The position numbers and the translations under genes were made by a program. A stretch of DNA of 64,000 nt from Pseudovibrio exalbescens DSM 16456 (GTDB lineage Bacteria > Pseudomonadota > Alphaproteobacteria > Rhizobiales > Stappiaceae). The notes beneath the pieces were generated by a model. It saw nothing but the letters and a program-made list of their open reading frames with translations, did not search any database and was not told where the DNA came from. The stretch is from positions 372,001-436,000 of the forward strand of contig NZ_AUGS01000002.1 of NCBI RefSeq assembly GCF_000422785.1, written 5' to 3'. How positions within the stretch are numbered: the stretch's first letter is position 1; each line of letters begins with the position of its first letter. Below, piece after piece: positions 8,062 to 17,149 of the stretch.

Positions 8062-8859
8062 CTAAAGAGTAAATTGTTCTCCCAAATAGAGACGGCGCAC
8101 GTCAGGGTCCGCAACAATCGTATGTGGTTTGCCTTCCGTCAGCACTTCGCCCGCCGCAATAATGTAAGCCCGGTCGATCAGGCCCAGCGTTTCGCGCACA
8201 TTGTGGTCGGTAATAAGCACGCCAATGCCCCGTTGTGTCAGGTGGCGCACGAGTTGTTGGATATCGCCAACCGCAATGGGATCAATGCCGGCAAACGGCT
8301 CGTCAAGCAACATGAACGAGGGACGGCTGGCGAGGGCGCGGGCGATTTCCACACGGCGACGCTCGCCGCCGGAAAGCGCAATACTGGGTGATTTGCGCAA
8401 GTGCATCACGCCAAACTCTGAGAGCAGGGAATCCAGTTCCTGTTCGCGCTTCTTGCGCTTGGGCTCCACCACTTCCAGCACGGCGCGGATGTTTTCTTCC
8501 ACTGTCAGACCACGAAAAATGGAGGCTTCCTGAGGCAGGTATCCAATGCCCAGACGTGCTCGCTGGTACATGGGCAGTTGGGTAATCTCAAACCCGTCCA
8601 GCGAAATGGTGCCATGATCGGGGCGGATCAGACCGGTGATCATGTAAAAACAGGTTGTCTTGCCCGCGCCGTTTGGCCCCAGCAATCCCACAGCCTCGCC
8701 GCGGCGCACATTCAGGCTCACATGCTTGACCACCTGCCGGCGACGATAGCTCTTGCCAATGCCTTCGACTTCCAGCTTGGTGTTTTCCTCCGCCGCCTGA
8801 AGCGGTACAGCGCTGAAGGATTGAGCCGAGGCGGCCCCGGAGTGGGAGTGGGGTCTCAA
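8062..8859 (-). CDS. lptB: LPS export ABC transporter ATP-binding protein LptB
   Basis: 265-aa ATPase that powers lipopolysaccharide extraction from the inner membrane with LptF/LptG/LptC. Walker A is GPNGAGKTT (61-69), the Q-loop region is IGYLPQEASIFRGLTVEENI, the signature is LSGGERRRVEIARAL, Walker B is FMLLDEPFAGIDP and the H-loop is LITDHNVRETL. The only in-frame start in reach is TTG at 8859, with AAGGA 9 nt upstream; the first 28 residues are a low-conservation extension. It follows lptC and lptA in the classic order lptC-lptA-lptB-rpoN. Essential for outer membrane assembly in most Gram-negatives. Confidence 0.95.
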   Translation of the reverse strand: MRPHSHSGAASAQSFSAVPLQAAEENTKLEVEGIGKSYRRRQVVKHVSLNVRRGEAVGLLGPNGAGKTTCFYMITGLIRPDHGTISLDGFEITQLPMYQRARLGIGYLPQEASIFRGLTVEENIRAVLEVVEPKRKKREQELDSLLSEFGVMHLRKSPSIALSGGERRRVEIARALASRPSFMLLDEPFAGIDPIAVGDIQQLVRHLTQRGIGVLITDHNVRETLGLIDRAYIIAAGEVLTEGKPHTIVADPDVRRLYLGEQFTL

Positions 8860-8882
8860 AGTGTTCGATCCTTGGCCGTTTC

Positions 8883-9434
8883 TTAGTTGTTGTTTTGCAA
8901 GCTGTTGGGTTGCAACAGCATTTTCACGCGGCCTGTTTGCGGTGAGTCGAGGTCCACCTTGCCGGTCTTCAGGTTCACGGTCAGTTGGCTTCCCACAATC
9001 ACGTTCTGTCCCTGACTCAGTACCACTTTGTCGCCGGTCATCACCATAACCTGCTTTTCCATGTCAAAGGTGGCATCATCACCGGTGGCTGTCTGGTCTT
9101 TCGAGGAAATGAAAACGCCGCCGTCTGCTTCAAGGCGGCTGATCGTCTGCTGCAGTCCGTCTTCGCCCGATGTGGACAGCGACCCGCCATAAAACACTTT
9201 CAGGCGTTCGGTTTTCAGCGTGGCATCACCTTGAGAGACCACAACGTCGCCACTGAACACGGCGCTCTTCTTGTTGTCTTCCACCTGCAAATCCGTGGCT
9301 TCGATCTGGATCGGCTCGTCGCTGTTGGCGCCGAACCCTGCAAATGCATCATCAAAGGTCTGGGCCGCTGCGCCGGTAGCTACCAGCACTGGCAGAGCCA
9401 TGGAAATCAAGAGGGTTCGCAACCATGCTGTCAT
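8883..9434 (-). CDS. lptA: LPS transport periplasmic protein LptA (OstA-like)
   Basis: 183-aa periplasmic bridge protein carrying LPS between LptC and the outer membrane LptD. A signal peptide is clear (MTAWLRTLLISMALPVLVATGAAAQ, cleavage after AAA-Q around residue 24). The OstA beta-jellyroll follows: PIQIEATDLQVEDNKKSAVFSGDVVVSQGDATLKTERLKVFY. It overlaps the end of lptC by 4 bp (start 9434, lptC stop at 9431), indicating translational coupling. Confidence 0.92.
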   Translation of the reverse strand: MTAWLRTLLISMALPVLVATGAAAQTFDDAFAGFGANSDEPIQIEATDLQVEDNKKSAVFSGDVVVSQGDATLKTERLKVFYGGSLSTSGEDGLQQTISRLEADGGVFISSKDQTATGDDATFDMEKQVMVMTGDKVVLSQGQNVIVGSQLTVNLKTGKVDLDSPQTGRVKMLLQPNSLQNNN

Positions 9435-10099
9435 TGACTGTTCTCCAGAGATGACGGGTTGATCCGCATGGACACGCCGTCGCTGAACCGCATCACTCCG
9501 CTATCCTGCTGGTAGTCCATGGAGCCTGCGTGAATGTATCCACCTTCTGCCTGCACTGTCACCGCACTATTCGTCAAGATCTCGCCGCTCGTCATGTCGA
9601 TATCAAGATAGTCGAATTCCGCCGTGTATCCGCCACTGTAAGTGACGGTAATGCCATCTGTCAGGTTTAAAGTCTCCGCTTCGGCATTGTAAGTACCTTT
9701 TGCGGCAACAACCTCCGCATTCTCGTCTTTTCCAAGAACAATTTTGGCGCGGATCGTGTCCAGGTCGATAATCTTGGGGTTGGTAATGCGCTGTACCGCT
9801 TCGGCAGCGGAAACGGAGTAGGATCGTTCGCCATCACTGCCGGACAGATGCGGGTTGGACATCACCAGCCCATCCACCGTCAGGCTGATGTCGCCAAGCC
9901 CCATCCCGGCAAGGATATTGCGCAAAATCACGGCACCGATCACGCCAACCGCGATCAGCGTGCCAAGCGCTGGCAACAGGAAACGCAAAAACTTGACGAG
10001 CCGGGTGTGCCGCTTGGCGGAGCGCCGCGCAGCTTCCTGCTTTTTCCTTGCTTGCTCAGACCAGACAAAGCCCTCAGTTGCTTCTGGAGCCGGTTGCAC
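9431..10099 (-). CDS. lptC: LPS export protein LptC
   Basis: 222-aa bitopic inner-membrane protein of the Lpt machine. One transmembrane helix lies at about residues 37-62 (LRFLLPALGTLIAVGVIGAVIL) after a basic N-terminal segment; the rest is periplasmic (MSNPHLSGSDGERSYSVSAAEAVQRI, then repeated beta-strand motifs). The start is GTG at 10099; there is no in-frame ATG between it and the upstream stop. It overlaps lptA by 4 bp. Confidence 0.88.
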   Translation of the reverse strand: MQPAPEATEGFVWSEQARKKQEAARRSAKRHTRLVKFLRFLLPALGTLIAVGVIGAVILRNILAGMGLGDISLTVDGLVMSNPHLSGSDGERSYSVSAAEAVQRITNPKIIDLDTIRAKIVLGKDENAEVVAAKGTYNAEAETLNLTDGITVTYSGGYTAEFDYLDIDMTSGEILTNSAVTVQAEGGYIHAGSMDYQQDSGVMRFSDGVSMRINPSSLENSQ

Positions 10100-10276
10100 T
10101 GCACCATCCTTGGATCTGTTGTTGTTATGGTTATGATTGCCCTGAGGGCGTTGGTGCGGGTGTTTGAGGCGTCATCCACATCCCGCACCGGTAATTAATC
10201 CAAACTAATGTCGGTCCTGTTTAAATTCAATGAAGTCCGGAGGTTCTTTTGCTGAAGTGCCCTGCCAATTCAATTA

Positions 10277-10897
10277 TCAGGAATGGGCAAAAATATCCGT
10301 TTCACCCCAGCCTGCCAGATCCAGCTTGGCGCGGGTCGGCAGAAAGCGGAAGCACTCCAGAGCCATTTCGTGACGTTCTTCCCGGTTCAACATGAACTCC
10401 AGACGCTCCTTGAGCTTGTGCAGGTGCAGCACGTCGGAGGCGGCATAGGCAAGCTGTGCGTCCGTCAGAGTGTCTGCCGCCCAGTCGGAGCTTTGCTGCT
10501 GTTTGGAGATGTCGACGCCCAGAAGTTCCTTTGACAGGTCTTTCAGGCCGTGACGGTCGGTGTAAGTGCGCGTCAGTTTGGACGCAATCTTCGTGCACCA
10601 GACCGGAGACACTTCTATATCGAGATAGGCGTAGAGCACCGCAACATCAAACCGCGCGAAATGAAAGATCTTTGGCTTCGCCGGATCCGTGAACAGCTGG
10701 CGCAGAACGGGAGCGTCAGTCTGGCCTTTCTCGATTTGCACAACGTCGGCCGTCCCGTCGCCCGGAGAAAGCTGCACAACGCACAAGCGGTCACGGTGTG
10801 GGTTCAGGCCCAGTGTTTCCGTGTCCACGGCAACGGCGTCTGCTGCGTTGTAATTCTCAAGAGAGGGGAGGTCGTTCCTGTGAAATCTGATTGTCAT
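10277..10897 (-). CDS. rnd: Ribonuclease D-like 3'-5' exonuclease
   Basis: 206-aa exoribonuclease consisting only of the DEDD catalytic domain, about half the length of E. coli RNase D because the C-terminal HRDC domains are absent; this short form is common in Rhizobiales. Motif I is VDTETLGL (D and E metal ligands), motif II is FHFARFD, and motif III is YAASDVLHLHKL, a DEDDy arrangement. It is likely to trim 3' ends of tRNA or other small RNAs. It sits upstream of lptC in the same orientation with a 177-bp gap. Confidence 0.9.
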   Translation of the reverse strand: MTIRFHRNDLPSLENYNAADAVAVDTETLGLNPHRDRLCVVQLSPGDGTADVVQIEKGQTDAPVLRQLFTDPAKPKIFHFARFDVAVLYAYLDIEVSPVWCTKIASKLTRTYTDRHGLKDLSKELLGVDISKQQQSSDWAADTLTDAQLAYAASDVLHLHKLKERLEFMLNREERHEMALECFRFLPTRAKLDLAGWGETDIFAHS

Positions 10898-11136
10898 CGG
10901 CGCTTCTCATCTGTCTTTGCATCGTGTGTGTCTGGCACGCGCAGGTCGTTTGAAGCCTAGATGCCATCCCTGAGCAAGGGTTGCAAAGAAAAACTATGCG
11001 GTTTGGAGAGCTGCGTCGGTGAAAACCTGCTTTTTGCGATACAGGCATACGATCATGCAAAGGATCATTTGCAACAATAGCTGGCAATATACCTTGCTAT
11101 CTTTTTAGTGCGCTATATTTTCTTGAGAAGAAAAGA

Positions 11137-11223
11137 TGGTGCCCAGGAGAGGACTCGAACCTCCACGCCCTTGCGAGCACTAGCACCTGAAGCTAGCGCG
11201 TCTACCAATTCCGCCACCTGGGC
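11137..11223 (-). tRNA. tRNA-Leu (anticodon CAG)
   Basis: 87-nt tRNA on the minus strand beginning GCCCAGG and ending CCTGGGC-A-CCA, with CCA encoded (plus-strand TGG at 11137-11139). The D-arm, the anticodon stem CTAGC/GCTAG with loop TTCAGGT (anticodon CAG), a class II variable arm (TGCTCGCAAGGGCG) and the T-arm GGTTCGAGTCC are all present. Confidence 0.96.
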
Positions 11224-11274
11224 ACTTCCACGTTGCGCTGTTTTGTGGAGCAGCGCCGTGTCTGTGGAGGCGGT

Positions 11275-11302
11275 GTTTAAGGGTCATTAGGCGGGTTGTC
11301 AA
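11275..11302 (-). promoter_or_regulatory. Sigma-70-type promoter for tRNA-Leu
   Basis: On the minus strand TTGACA (11302-11297), a 16-nt spacer and TTAAAC (11280-11275) lie about 50 bp upstream of the mature tRNA 5' end at 11223. Confidence 0.55.
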
Positions 11303-11428
11303 TCAGGCTTTTGTGAAGAAATTATTTTCATCCACAGACTGCCTTCACAGAAAGGCAACGAGGGGATAAGAGGTCCCTAGGAATACTGATTTTCTCAAAG
11401 ACGCATGTCCGTGCGAGGTAGGGATACG

Positions 11429-12409
11429 ATGGCGACGGCACTCAACGGCAAACTTGTAACGGTATTCGGCGGGTCAGGCTTTCTGGGCCGGCACATCATC
11501 CGCGCCCTTGCTTTGCGCGGGTATCGTGTGCGCGCGGCGGTGCGCCGTCCAGAGAATGCAGAGCACCTTCAACCTCTTGGAGTTGTTGGTCAAATAATGC
11601 CCGTTCAGGCCAATATCCGAAACCGGGATTCGGTCGCCAATGCGATGCGGGGTGCAGATGCCGTGATCAACCTGGTGGGTATTCTGCATCAGTCAGGAAA
11701 ACAGACATTTGATGCCGTACAGGCGGAGGGCGCCGAGAATGTGGCTGCCGTTTGTGCCGAACTTGGTGTGAGTCGGGTGGTGCACCTCTCGGCCATAGGG
11801 GCCGACGAGAAGAGCAGCTCCATGTACGCCCGAACCAAGGCCGCTGGGGAAAACGCCTTCAAAAAGCACTGTCCTGAGGCAATTATTTTCCGCCCGTCCA
11901 TCGTGTTCGGTCCGGAAGATGATTTCTTCAATCGGTTCGGCGCAATGGCACGCATCGCCCCGGCACTGCCACTCGTGGGGGGTGGCAAAACCAAATTCCA
12001 GCCCGTGTTTGTCGGGGACGTTGCCGAGGCAGTTGCTCGCGCTGTGGATGGTGAAGCAGTACCCGGAACTACCTATGAGTTGGGCGGGCCGGAAGTGCGC
12101 ACTTTCAAGGAATGCTTGCAGATTTTGCTGAAGGTCATTCGCCGCCGTCGCCCTCTGGTCAATCTTCCCTTCAAGATGGCGCGTTTTCAGGCGCGGTTCA
12201 TGCAATTGCTGCCGAACCCTCCGCTTACAGTGGATCAGGTGGAGCTGTTAAAGGCGGATAATGTGGTGAGTCAACAGGCGCAGGATGAAGGGCGCACGCT
12301 ACAGGGCCTTGGCATTGCTGCGCATACGATCGAAGCGATCTTGCCCTCCTACGTGGACAAGTTCATGCCGCACGGCCAGTACGACGCGCGCCGTCCTTTG
12401 GAGGACTAA
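11429..12409 (+). CDS. NDUFA9-like NAD(P)-dependent epimerase/dehydratase family protein
   Basis: 326-aa atypical short-chain dehydrogenase of the complex I NDUFA9 family. The NAD(P)-binding motif is VTVFGGSGFLGRHI near residue 12, followed by a Rossmann fold (AVINLVGIL; VVHLSAIGAD). The usual YxxxK is present in altered context (YARTKAAGE). NDUFA9 homologues stabilise respiratory complex I in alphaproteobacteria and mitochondria; whether this one does so is inference. ATG 11429 has GAGGTAGGG upstream, so I prefer it to ATG 11405, which lies before that ribosome site. It is monocistronic, followed by a hairpin and the convergent uppP. Confidence 0.85.
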   Translation: MATALNGKLVTVFGGSGFLGRHIIRALALRGYRVRAAVRRPENAEHLQPLGVVGQIMPVQANIRNRDSVANAMRGADAVINLVGILHQSGKQTFDAVQAEGAENVAAVCAELGVSRVVHLSAIGADEKSSSMYARTKAAGENAFKKHCPEAIIFRPSIVFGPEDDFFNRFGAMARIAPALPLVGGGKTKFQPVFVGDVAEAVARAVDGEAVPGTTYELGGPEVRTFKECLQILLKVIRRRRPLVNLPFKMARFQARFMQLLPNPPLTVDQVELLKADNVVSQQAQDEGRTLQGLGIAAHTIEAILPSYVDKFMPHGQYDARRPLED

Positions 12410-12470
12410 CTCCGCACCAAGGACATCACCTGAAGTGATGCACGGCAGGTCATCTCAAGACAATCGAGTT

Positions 12471-12490
12471 GGCGCGCTTTTCAGCGCGCC
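12471..12490. terminator. GC-rich hairpin between convergent genes
   Basis: GGCGCGC (12471-12477) and GCGCGCC (12484-12490) form a 7-bp stem with a 6-nt loop. No T-run follows on either strand, so it is at best a weak shared terminator for the NDUFA9-like gene and uppP. Confidence 0.35.
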
Positions 12491-12542
12491 CTCTGAGCTT
12501 TCAGATTGTTTGAGGGCGCAAGGGCCGGGCTTTCTGATCCGG

Positions 12543-13355
12543 TCAAACCGCGTTCTGGATGATCAAGCCAATAAGACCTAGGCCGCCGACGCCAATGCGC
12601 CACCAGCCGAATGGGGCAAACCCGTGTTTGCTGACGAAATCAAGAAACGTGCGGACGACAAAGTATCCGGCAATGAATGAGGCCACGAATCCGATGCCGA
12701 TCAGCGTTGCATTGTCGACCGTAATCAGGTCACGATTCTTGAACAGGTCATAAGCGAAAGCGCCGCTCATGGTTGGCATGGCCAGAAAGAACGAAAACTC
12801 CGCCGCCGATCGCTTGTCCGTGCCCATGAGCAAGGAGCCGACAATGGTGGCCCCGCTCCGCGACACACCGGGGATCATGGCCACGCACTGACACAGGCCA
12901 ATTTTCAGGCACAGTCCCAAAGGGTATTCGGTAATTTCGCGGTATCGAACCTCCAGCGGCATCCGGTCCACCAGCAACATGATGATGCCGCCGAAGATCA
13001 GCGTGATGCATACCAGCACCGGCGTTTCAAACAAGACCTGTTTGATAAAACCGTGGGCCAGCACCCCGATAACCACAGCGGGGAGAAAGGCGATCAGAAT
13101 TCCTGCCACGAAATGGCGTGAGCGCGGATCAGTTGGAATTGTTGTCGCAAGTTGCCACAATCTTCTGAAATACACCGACAGGATCGCAAGAATGGCCCCG
13201 AGCTGAATCAGCACTTCAAACATCCGGCCATCACTTTGAAAGCCGATGAAATGGCCCAGCAACAACAGGTGACCCGTCGAAGAAACAGGCAAGAACTCTG
13301 TCAGCCCCTCCACGATGCCAAGGATGAGCGCCCCGATGATTGTTTCAGTTGTCAT
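12543..13355 (-). CDS. uppP: Undecaprenyl-diphosphatase UppP (BacA)
   Basis: 270-aa integral membrane phosphatase that recycles the lipid carrier undecaprenyl pyrophosphate to the monophosphate for peptidoglycan and polysaccharide synthesis. Both family signatures are intact: [19 protein letters not shown] (about residues 15-35, catalytic Glu-rich motif) and [15 protein letters not shown] (about 165-180). Seven or eight hydrophobic segments are visible. ATG 13355 has GGAG about 11 nt upstream; a TTG six codons earlier is less likely. Confidence 0.96.
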   Translation of the reverse strand: MTTETIIGALILGIVEGLTEFLPVSSTGHLLLLGHFIGFQSDGRMFEVLIQLGAILAILSVYFRRLWQLATTIPTDPRSRHFVAGILIAFLPAVVIGVLAHGFIKQVLFETPVLVCITLIFGGIIMLLVDRMPLEVRYREITEYPLGLCLKIGLCQCVAMIPGVSRSGATIVGSLLMGTDKRSAAEFSFFLAMPTMSGAFAYDLFKNRDLITVDNATLIGIGFVASFIAGYFVVRTFLDFVSKHGFAPFGWWRIGVGGLGLIGLIIQNAV

Positions 13356-13506
13356 TGCTGAGTAGATCTCCAAATACGCCTGGCTGGGGATACGGGAGTT
13401 GTCCCCCGCTTATTTTTCGGCTGGGTGATGACGGTAAACACAAAAGGAAGAAAATTCGGTTAAAGCAGATTTAATTGGTTAACGGTTTGCCCCGAAAAAG
13501 AACCCC

Positions 13507-14199
13507 ATGCTGAAGCTATACCACCACCCGTTTTGTCCCCATTCACGCACTGTCCGGCTCGCGCTGGGCGAGTATGGGGTGCAGTTTGATTGTACGACGG
13601 AATATCCGTGGATACGGCGTCAGGATTTCCTGATGCTCAATCCGGCCGGAACGATTCCGGTGCTAAATGAGAATGATGGCGGACCTGTGTGCGGGACGTG
13701 GGTTATCCTCGAATATCTGGATGAAACCCGCGGCTATTCCATACCGGATCGGCGCTTGTTGCCGGATCATCCCGCAAAGCGTGCCGAAGTGCGGCGGCTG
13801 ATGGATTGGTTTTTATACAAGTTCCATCAGGAAGTGCTCTCTTACATTGTGCATGAGCGCATTTATAAGCAGGAGATGGCCCCCAAATATGGCGGTGGTC
13901 AGCCGGATTCCTCAGCTCTGCGCGTGGCCCGCATCAACATGGGCCATCATTTGCAATATATCGGCTACCTTGCCGGCACGCGCAAATGGCTGGCAGGGGA
14001 TCAACTGAGCTTTGCCGATCTGGCTGCGGCCGCTATGCTGTCTGCTGCGGACTATCTGGGCGAAGTGCCCTGGTCGCGTGACGAAAACACAAAAAGCTGG
14101 TATGCGCGGGTGAAGTCGCGGCCAAGCTTCCGGCCATTGCTTTCCGACAAGATGTTGGGCATGCCTGCGTCGCCGACCTACGCGGATTTGGACTTCTAA
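13507..14199 (+). CDS. Glutathione S-transferase family protein
   Basis: 230-aa cytosolic GST. The thioredoxin-fold N-terminal domain (1-80) begins MLKLYHHPFCPHSRTVRLALGEYG, with the usual glutathione-binding NPAGTIPVL motif and a catalytic Ser/Cys region at PFCPHS. The helical C-terminal domain has LAGDQLSFADLAAAAML. Substrate is unknown. It is followed 18 bp later by queG and is likely co-transcribed; this pairing is common in Rhizobiales. Confidence 0.88.
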   Translation: MLKLYHHPFCPHSRTVRLALGEYGVQFDCTTEYPWIRRQDFLMLNPAGTIPVLNENDGGPVCGTWVILEYLDETRGYSIPDRRLLPDHPAKRAEVRRLMDWFLYKFHQEVLSYIVHERIYKQEMAPKYGGGQPDSSALRVARINMGHHLQYIGYLAGTRKWLAGDQLSFADLAAAAMLSAADYLGEVPWSRDENTKSWYARVKSRPSFRPLLSDKMLGMPASPTYADLDF

Positions 14200-14217
14200 C
14201 CAAGCACGGACTGCCCG

Positions 14218-15375
14218 ATGTTGACAGACCGGCAAGCCAATCGGGTCAAGAGCGATCTGATCAAGCGCGCCCATGCCCTGGGATTTGGACAGGTGCGCAT
14301 TGCGCGTCCGGATGCCATTCCCCATGCCCCTGAACGGCTGCGCCAATTCATTGAGGCCGGCTATCACGCGACCATGAACTGGATGCCCGAGACGGAGGCA
14401 CGCCGGTCAGATCCGCGTGTGCTTTGGCCGGAGGTGCGCAGTATCATCATGCTTGCCATGAATTACGGCCCTGATGAAGATCCGCTGGCGCTCCAGGAAA
14501 AACCGGAGAAGGCGGCAATCTCCGTTTATGCGCGCAACCGCGACTACCATGATGTGGTCAAAGGCAAGCTCAAGGAACTGGCCAACCTCGTGGCCTCACG
14601 GGGGGGCGGAGATGTGAAGGTGTTTGTCGACACGGCGCCGGTTATGGAAAAGCCTCTGGCCCAAGCTGCAGGCCTTGGCTGGCAAGGCAAGCACACCAAC
14701 CTGGTGTCCCGTGAGTTGGGAAGCTGGTTTTTTCTCGGCTCCATCTTCTCGACGCTGGAGTTGCCGGTGGACGAGACCGAGGTTGACCACTGCGGGCGCT
14801 GTCGCCGGTGTCTGGATGCCTGCCCCACGAAAGCGTTTCCCGCGCCTTATCAGTTGGATGCCAATCGGTGTATTTCTTACCTCACCATCGAGCATCACGG
14901 ACCGATCCCGCACGAGTTTCGGCGGCCCATGGGGAACCGGATTTACGGCTGTGATGACTGTCTCGGGGTGTGTCCATGGAACAAGTTCGCGCAAGAAGCA
15001 TCTGAAGCCAAGTTGCGAGCGCGTGAGGATCTGAAAGAGCCATCCATTGCGGACTTGCTGAAGCTGGACGACGCTAGCTTCCGGCGCTTTTTCACGGGCT
15101 CTCCCATCAAGCGCGTGGGCCGTGACCGGTTCATTCGCAATGTCTTGATCGCTGCGGGCAATTCGGGAAAGGCCGAGCTTCTGGGGGATGTGATCCGCCT
15201 GTTGGAGGATCCTGCGCCGGTGGTGCGGGCCACGGCGGTTTGGGCGCTGGGTGAGTTGGGCTCACCTGCGCAGCAAGCCGACCTGCATGACGGATTGGCG
15301 CCTTCAGAAACCGCTAGAGAGGTTCAGGAGGAGTGGCAACGGCTCAAGCAGGCGGCCGGCAGGAACTCGGTCTAA
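14218..15375 (+). CDS. queG: Epoxyqueuosine reductase QueG
   Basis: 385-aa cobalamin- and Fe-S-dependent enzyme for the last step of queuosine synthesis in tRNA (epoxyqueuosine to queuosine). The N-terminal half carries the cobalamin-binding domain ([29 protein letters not shown]). Two [4Fe-4S] motifs follow: [16 protein letters not shown] (about residues 192-207) and [11 protein letters not shown] (about 243-253). A HEAT-like repeat ends the protein ([21 protein letters not shown]). Its stop codon overlaps the stop of the convergent rppH by two bases. Confidence 0.95.
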   Translation: MLTDRQANRVKSDLIKRAHALGFGQVRIARPDAIPHAPERLRQFIEAGYHATMNWMPETEARRSDPRVLWPEVRSIIMLAMNYGPDEDPLALQEKPEKAAISVYARNRDYHDVVKGKLKELANLVASRGGGDVKVFVDTAPVMEKPLAQAAGLGWQGKHTNLVSRELGSWFFLGSIFSTLELPVDETEVDHCGRCRRCLDACPTKAFPAPYQLDANRCISYLTIEHHGPIPHEFRRPMGNRIYGCDDCLGVCPWNKFAQEASEAKLRAREDLKEPSIADLLKLDDASFRRFFTGSPIKRVGRDRFIRNVLIAAGNSGKAELLGDVIRLLEDPAPVVRATAVWALGELGSPAQQADLHDGLAPSETAREVQEEWQRLKQAAGRNSV

Positions 15376-15872
15376 GCCGTCAGGTGCGCGAACGCACGCA
15401 CCACCTGCGCATAAACCTCACGTTTGAAGGGCACGATCATGTCAGGCAAGTTTGCGGCCTGTTCCCAACGCCATTCGCTGAACTCCTGATTATGTCCTTC
15501 AGGTGGGTTCAAAATGTTGATCTCGGCGTCATCTCCGTCAAACCGCATGGCAAACCACTTTTGTGTTTGGCCGCGAAATTTGCCCCGCCGCGTGCTTTGC
15601 TGCACTTCCGGGGGAAAATCATAGGCAAACCACTCGGGAGCTTCAGCCAGAAGAGAAACTGAAGCCACACCGGTTTCCTCGTAAAGTTCGCGTTTGGCCG
15701 CTTCCAGAGGGTCCTCTCCCTCATCCAGTCCGCCCTGTGGCATCTGCCAGGCAAAGGCATCGGGCACCGGAGTCTTGTCACCAAAGCGCTTGCCCACCCA
15801 GACAAGGCCTTGCTTGTTGAGAAGCATGATACCCACGCAGGGGCGATAGGGAAGGGATGTCAGGTCGGTCAT
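15372..15872 (-). CDS. rppH: RNA pyrophosphohydrolase RppH (Nudix)
   Basis: 166-aa Nudix hydrolase that removes pyrophosphate from the 5' end of mRNA to start decay. The Nudix box [22 protein letters not shown] is intact, preceded by WQMPQGG and followed by the RppH-type stretch [14 protein letters not shown] 15872 gives the conserved start [23 protein letters not shown]; a longer frame to 15911 is not supported by conservation. It is convergent with queG, with overlapping stops, and is the last gene of a minus-strand series that includes the divergent polysaccharide deacetylase and ctpA. Confidence 0.93.
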   Translation of the reverse strand: MTDLTSLPYRPCVGIMLLNKQGLVWVGKRFGDKTPVPDAFAWQMPQGGLDEGEDPLEAAKRELYEETGVASVSLLAEAPEWFAYDFPPEVQQSTRRGKFRGQTQKWFAMRFDGDDAEINILNPPEGHNQEFSEWRWEQAANLPDMIVPFKREVYAQVVRAFAHLTA

Positions 15873-15917
15873 GAAAGAGTCCAGAATGGCCCGGCATACC
15901 ACCGGGCACATGAGTTT

Positions 15918-17066
15918 TTAGTGAGAGGCGTCGCCGTCAATGGCGGCGCTGATGGGGATTAACGTCAGCCCGCGATCTTCAAGGGTGCGGGTCCAGCGCG
16001 CCAGTTGTTTCAGGGTAATGGGGTAGGCCGTGGCTGATGCCACTGCCAGGCCCCGAGACCGTGCCAACGATTCCAACTGAAGCAATTGGGTTTCGATGGC
16101 CTGTTGGCTCAACTCCTCATCCACCACAACGTCGACCTTCACAAAGGGCGTCTGAGTGGTATCGGCGATTTCCTGCGAAAGAGATCGCGCCGATCCGGAG
16201 GCATCCACGAACATCAGGCCGCGCTCCTGTGCTTCCTGCAAAAACGGCGTCAGCGCTTTCCCATCGGAAAGAAACCGTTGTCCCATGAAGTTCACAAGGC
16301 CGATGTAGTTGGTTGTGCGCGCCATCACCCAATGCAGCTTGTCAGTATTCTGGGCACTGGCGGATTTGGTCAGCAAACTGTGCGGGCCTGCGTCATTATC
16401 AGGATAATCGAAGGGCTCCATGGGCACCTGCATCAGCACTTCATTGCCCTGTTGGCGCGCAGTGCTCATCCACCGGTCCACATCGGTGCCATAAGGCGAC
16501 AAGCCCAGAGTGATCTGTTTGGGCAGGTTATCCAGAGCCATGCTGGAAATCGTTTCATTCAGGCCCACACCGTTAAGCAGCAGCGCAATGCGCGCCGGCG
16601 CTTCATGTGCAAGGGGAGCAATCTGAGCGTAAACATCCAGTGGGCGCACGCCATTATCTGCAGTTCGCGGCAGCGGGCCATAGGGGCCGTTCTCAATCAG
16701 TTCCTGCAGCGGCAAGTGCGGCGCATCGGGTTCGGCGCCTAATTCTGCGGCCATCTCCGGCTGCGGGCCCTTGCCGGCGTTCACTGTCTGCCGGGCCGGT
16801 TCGGCGCCGTCCGGACCGATCACATTGTCCAGCTCCCGCGGTAGCTCAACCACGGTGAAGTCGTGCTGCGTTACGCCCTTGAGGTCCGTCGACAATTTCA
16901 CCGTTGCAGTTGGTTCTCCGCCCAACGGATCGTTCACAACGCCGATCCAGATAAAACCGGTGATTGCCAACAGTGTGAGCAGGGCGACCCCGATCAGGCC
17001 AAACGGCGGATGGTGATACCAAGGTTGTTTCAGCCCAAGCGGGGCTGTCAGGTCATCTCCGGGCAT
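15918..17066 (-). CDS. Divergent polysaccharide deacetylase family protein (YibQ-like)
   Basis: 382-aa membrane-anchored protein. A transmembrane segment lies at about residues 22-45 (PFGLIGVALLTLLAITGFIWIGVV), then a variable periplasmic linker rich in Pro/Ala/Glu, then a divergent polysaccharide deacetylase domain from about 160 (RIALLLNGVGLNE; ITLGLSPYGTDVDRWM; EVLMQVPMEPFDYPDNDAGPHSLL; FVDASGSARSL). The residue pattern of metal-dependent deacetylases is only partly kept. The position next to ctpA and envC suggests a role in peptidoglycan remodelling at the envelope; this is inference from conserved neighbourhood. Confidence 0.82.
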   Translation of the reverse strand: MPGDDLTAPLGLKQPWYHHPPFGLIGVALLTLLAITGFIWIGVVNDPLGGEPTATVKLSTDLKGVTQHDFTVVELPRELDNVIGPDGAEPARQTVNAGKGPQPEMAAELGAEPDAPHLPLQELIENGPYGPLPRTADNGVRPLDVYAQIAPLAHEAPARIALLLNGVGLNETISSMALDNLPKQITLGLSPYGTDVDRWMSTARQQGNEVLMQVPMEPFDYPDNDAGPHSLLTKSASAQNTDKLHWVMARTTNYIGLVNFMGQRFLSDGKALTPFLQEAQERGLMFVDASGSARSLSQEIADTTQTPFVKVDVVVDEELSQQAIETQLLQLESLARSRGLAVASATAYPITLKQLARWTRTLEDRGLTLIPISAAIDGDASH

Positions 17067-17149
17067 ACCAGATCCAACGAAGTTTCAAGCATCGACTATA
17101 GGGAAAAAGGGGCCGCGCCGATCATGCAGCGCGGCCCATCGATAGGGAC

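Noticed and set aside
11405-11428. Upstream ATG 11405 as start of the NDUFA9-like gene
   Set aside because: The ribosome site GAGGTAGGG lies between this ATG and the ATG at 11429, which gives the family-like N-terminus.
15372-15375. Overlapping stop codons of queG and rppH as a regulatory feature
   Set aside because: Simple tail-to-tail compaction; no hairpin or conserved element supports a function.
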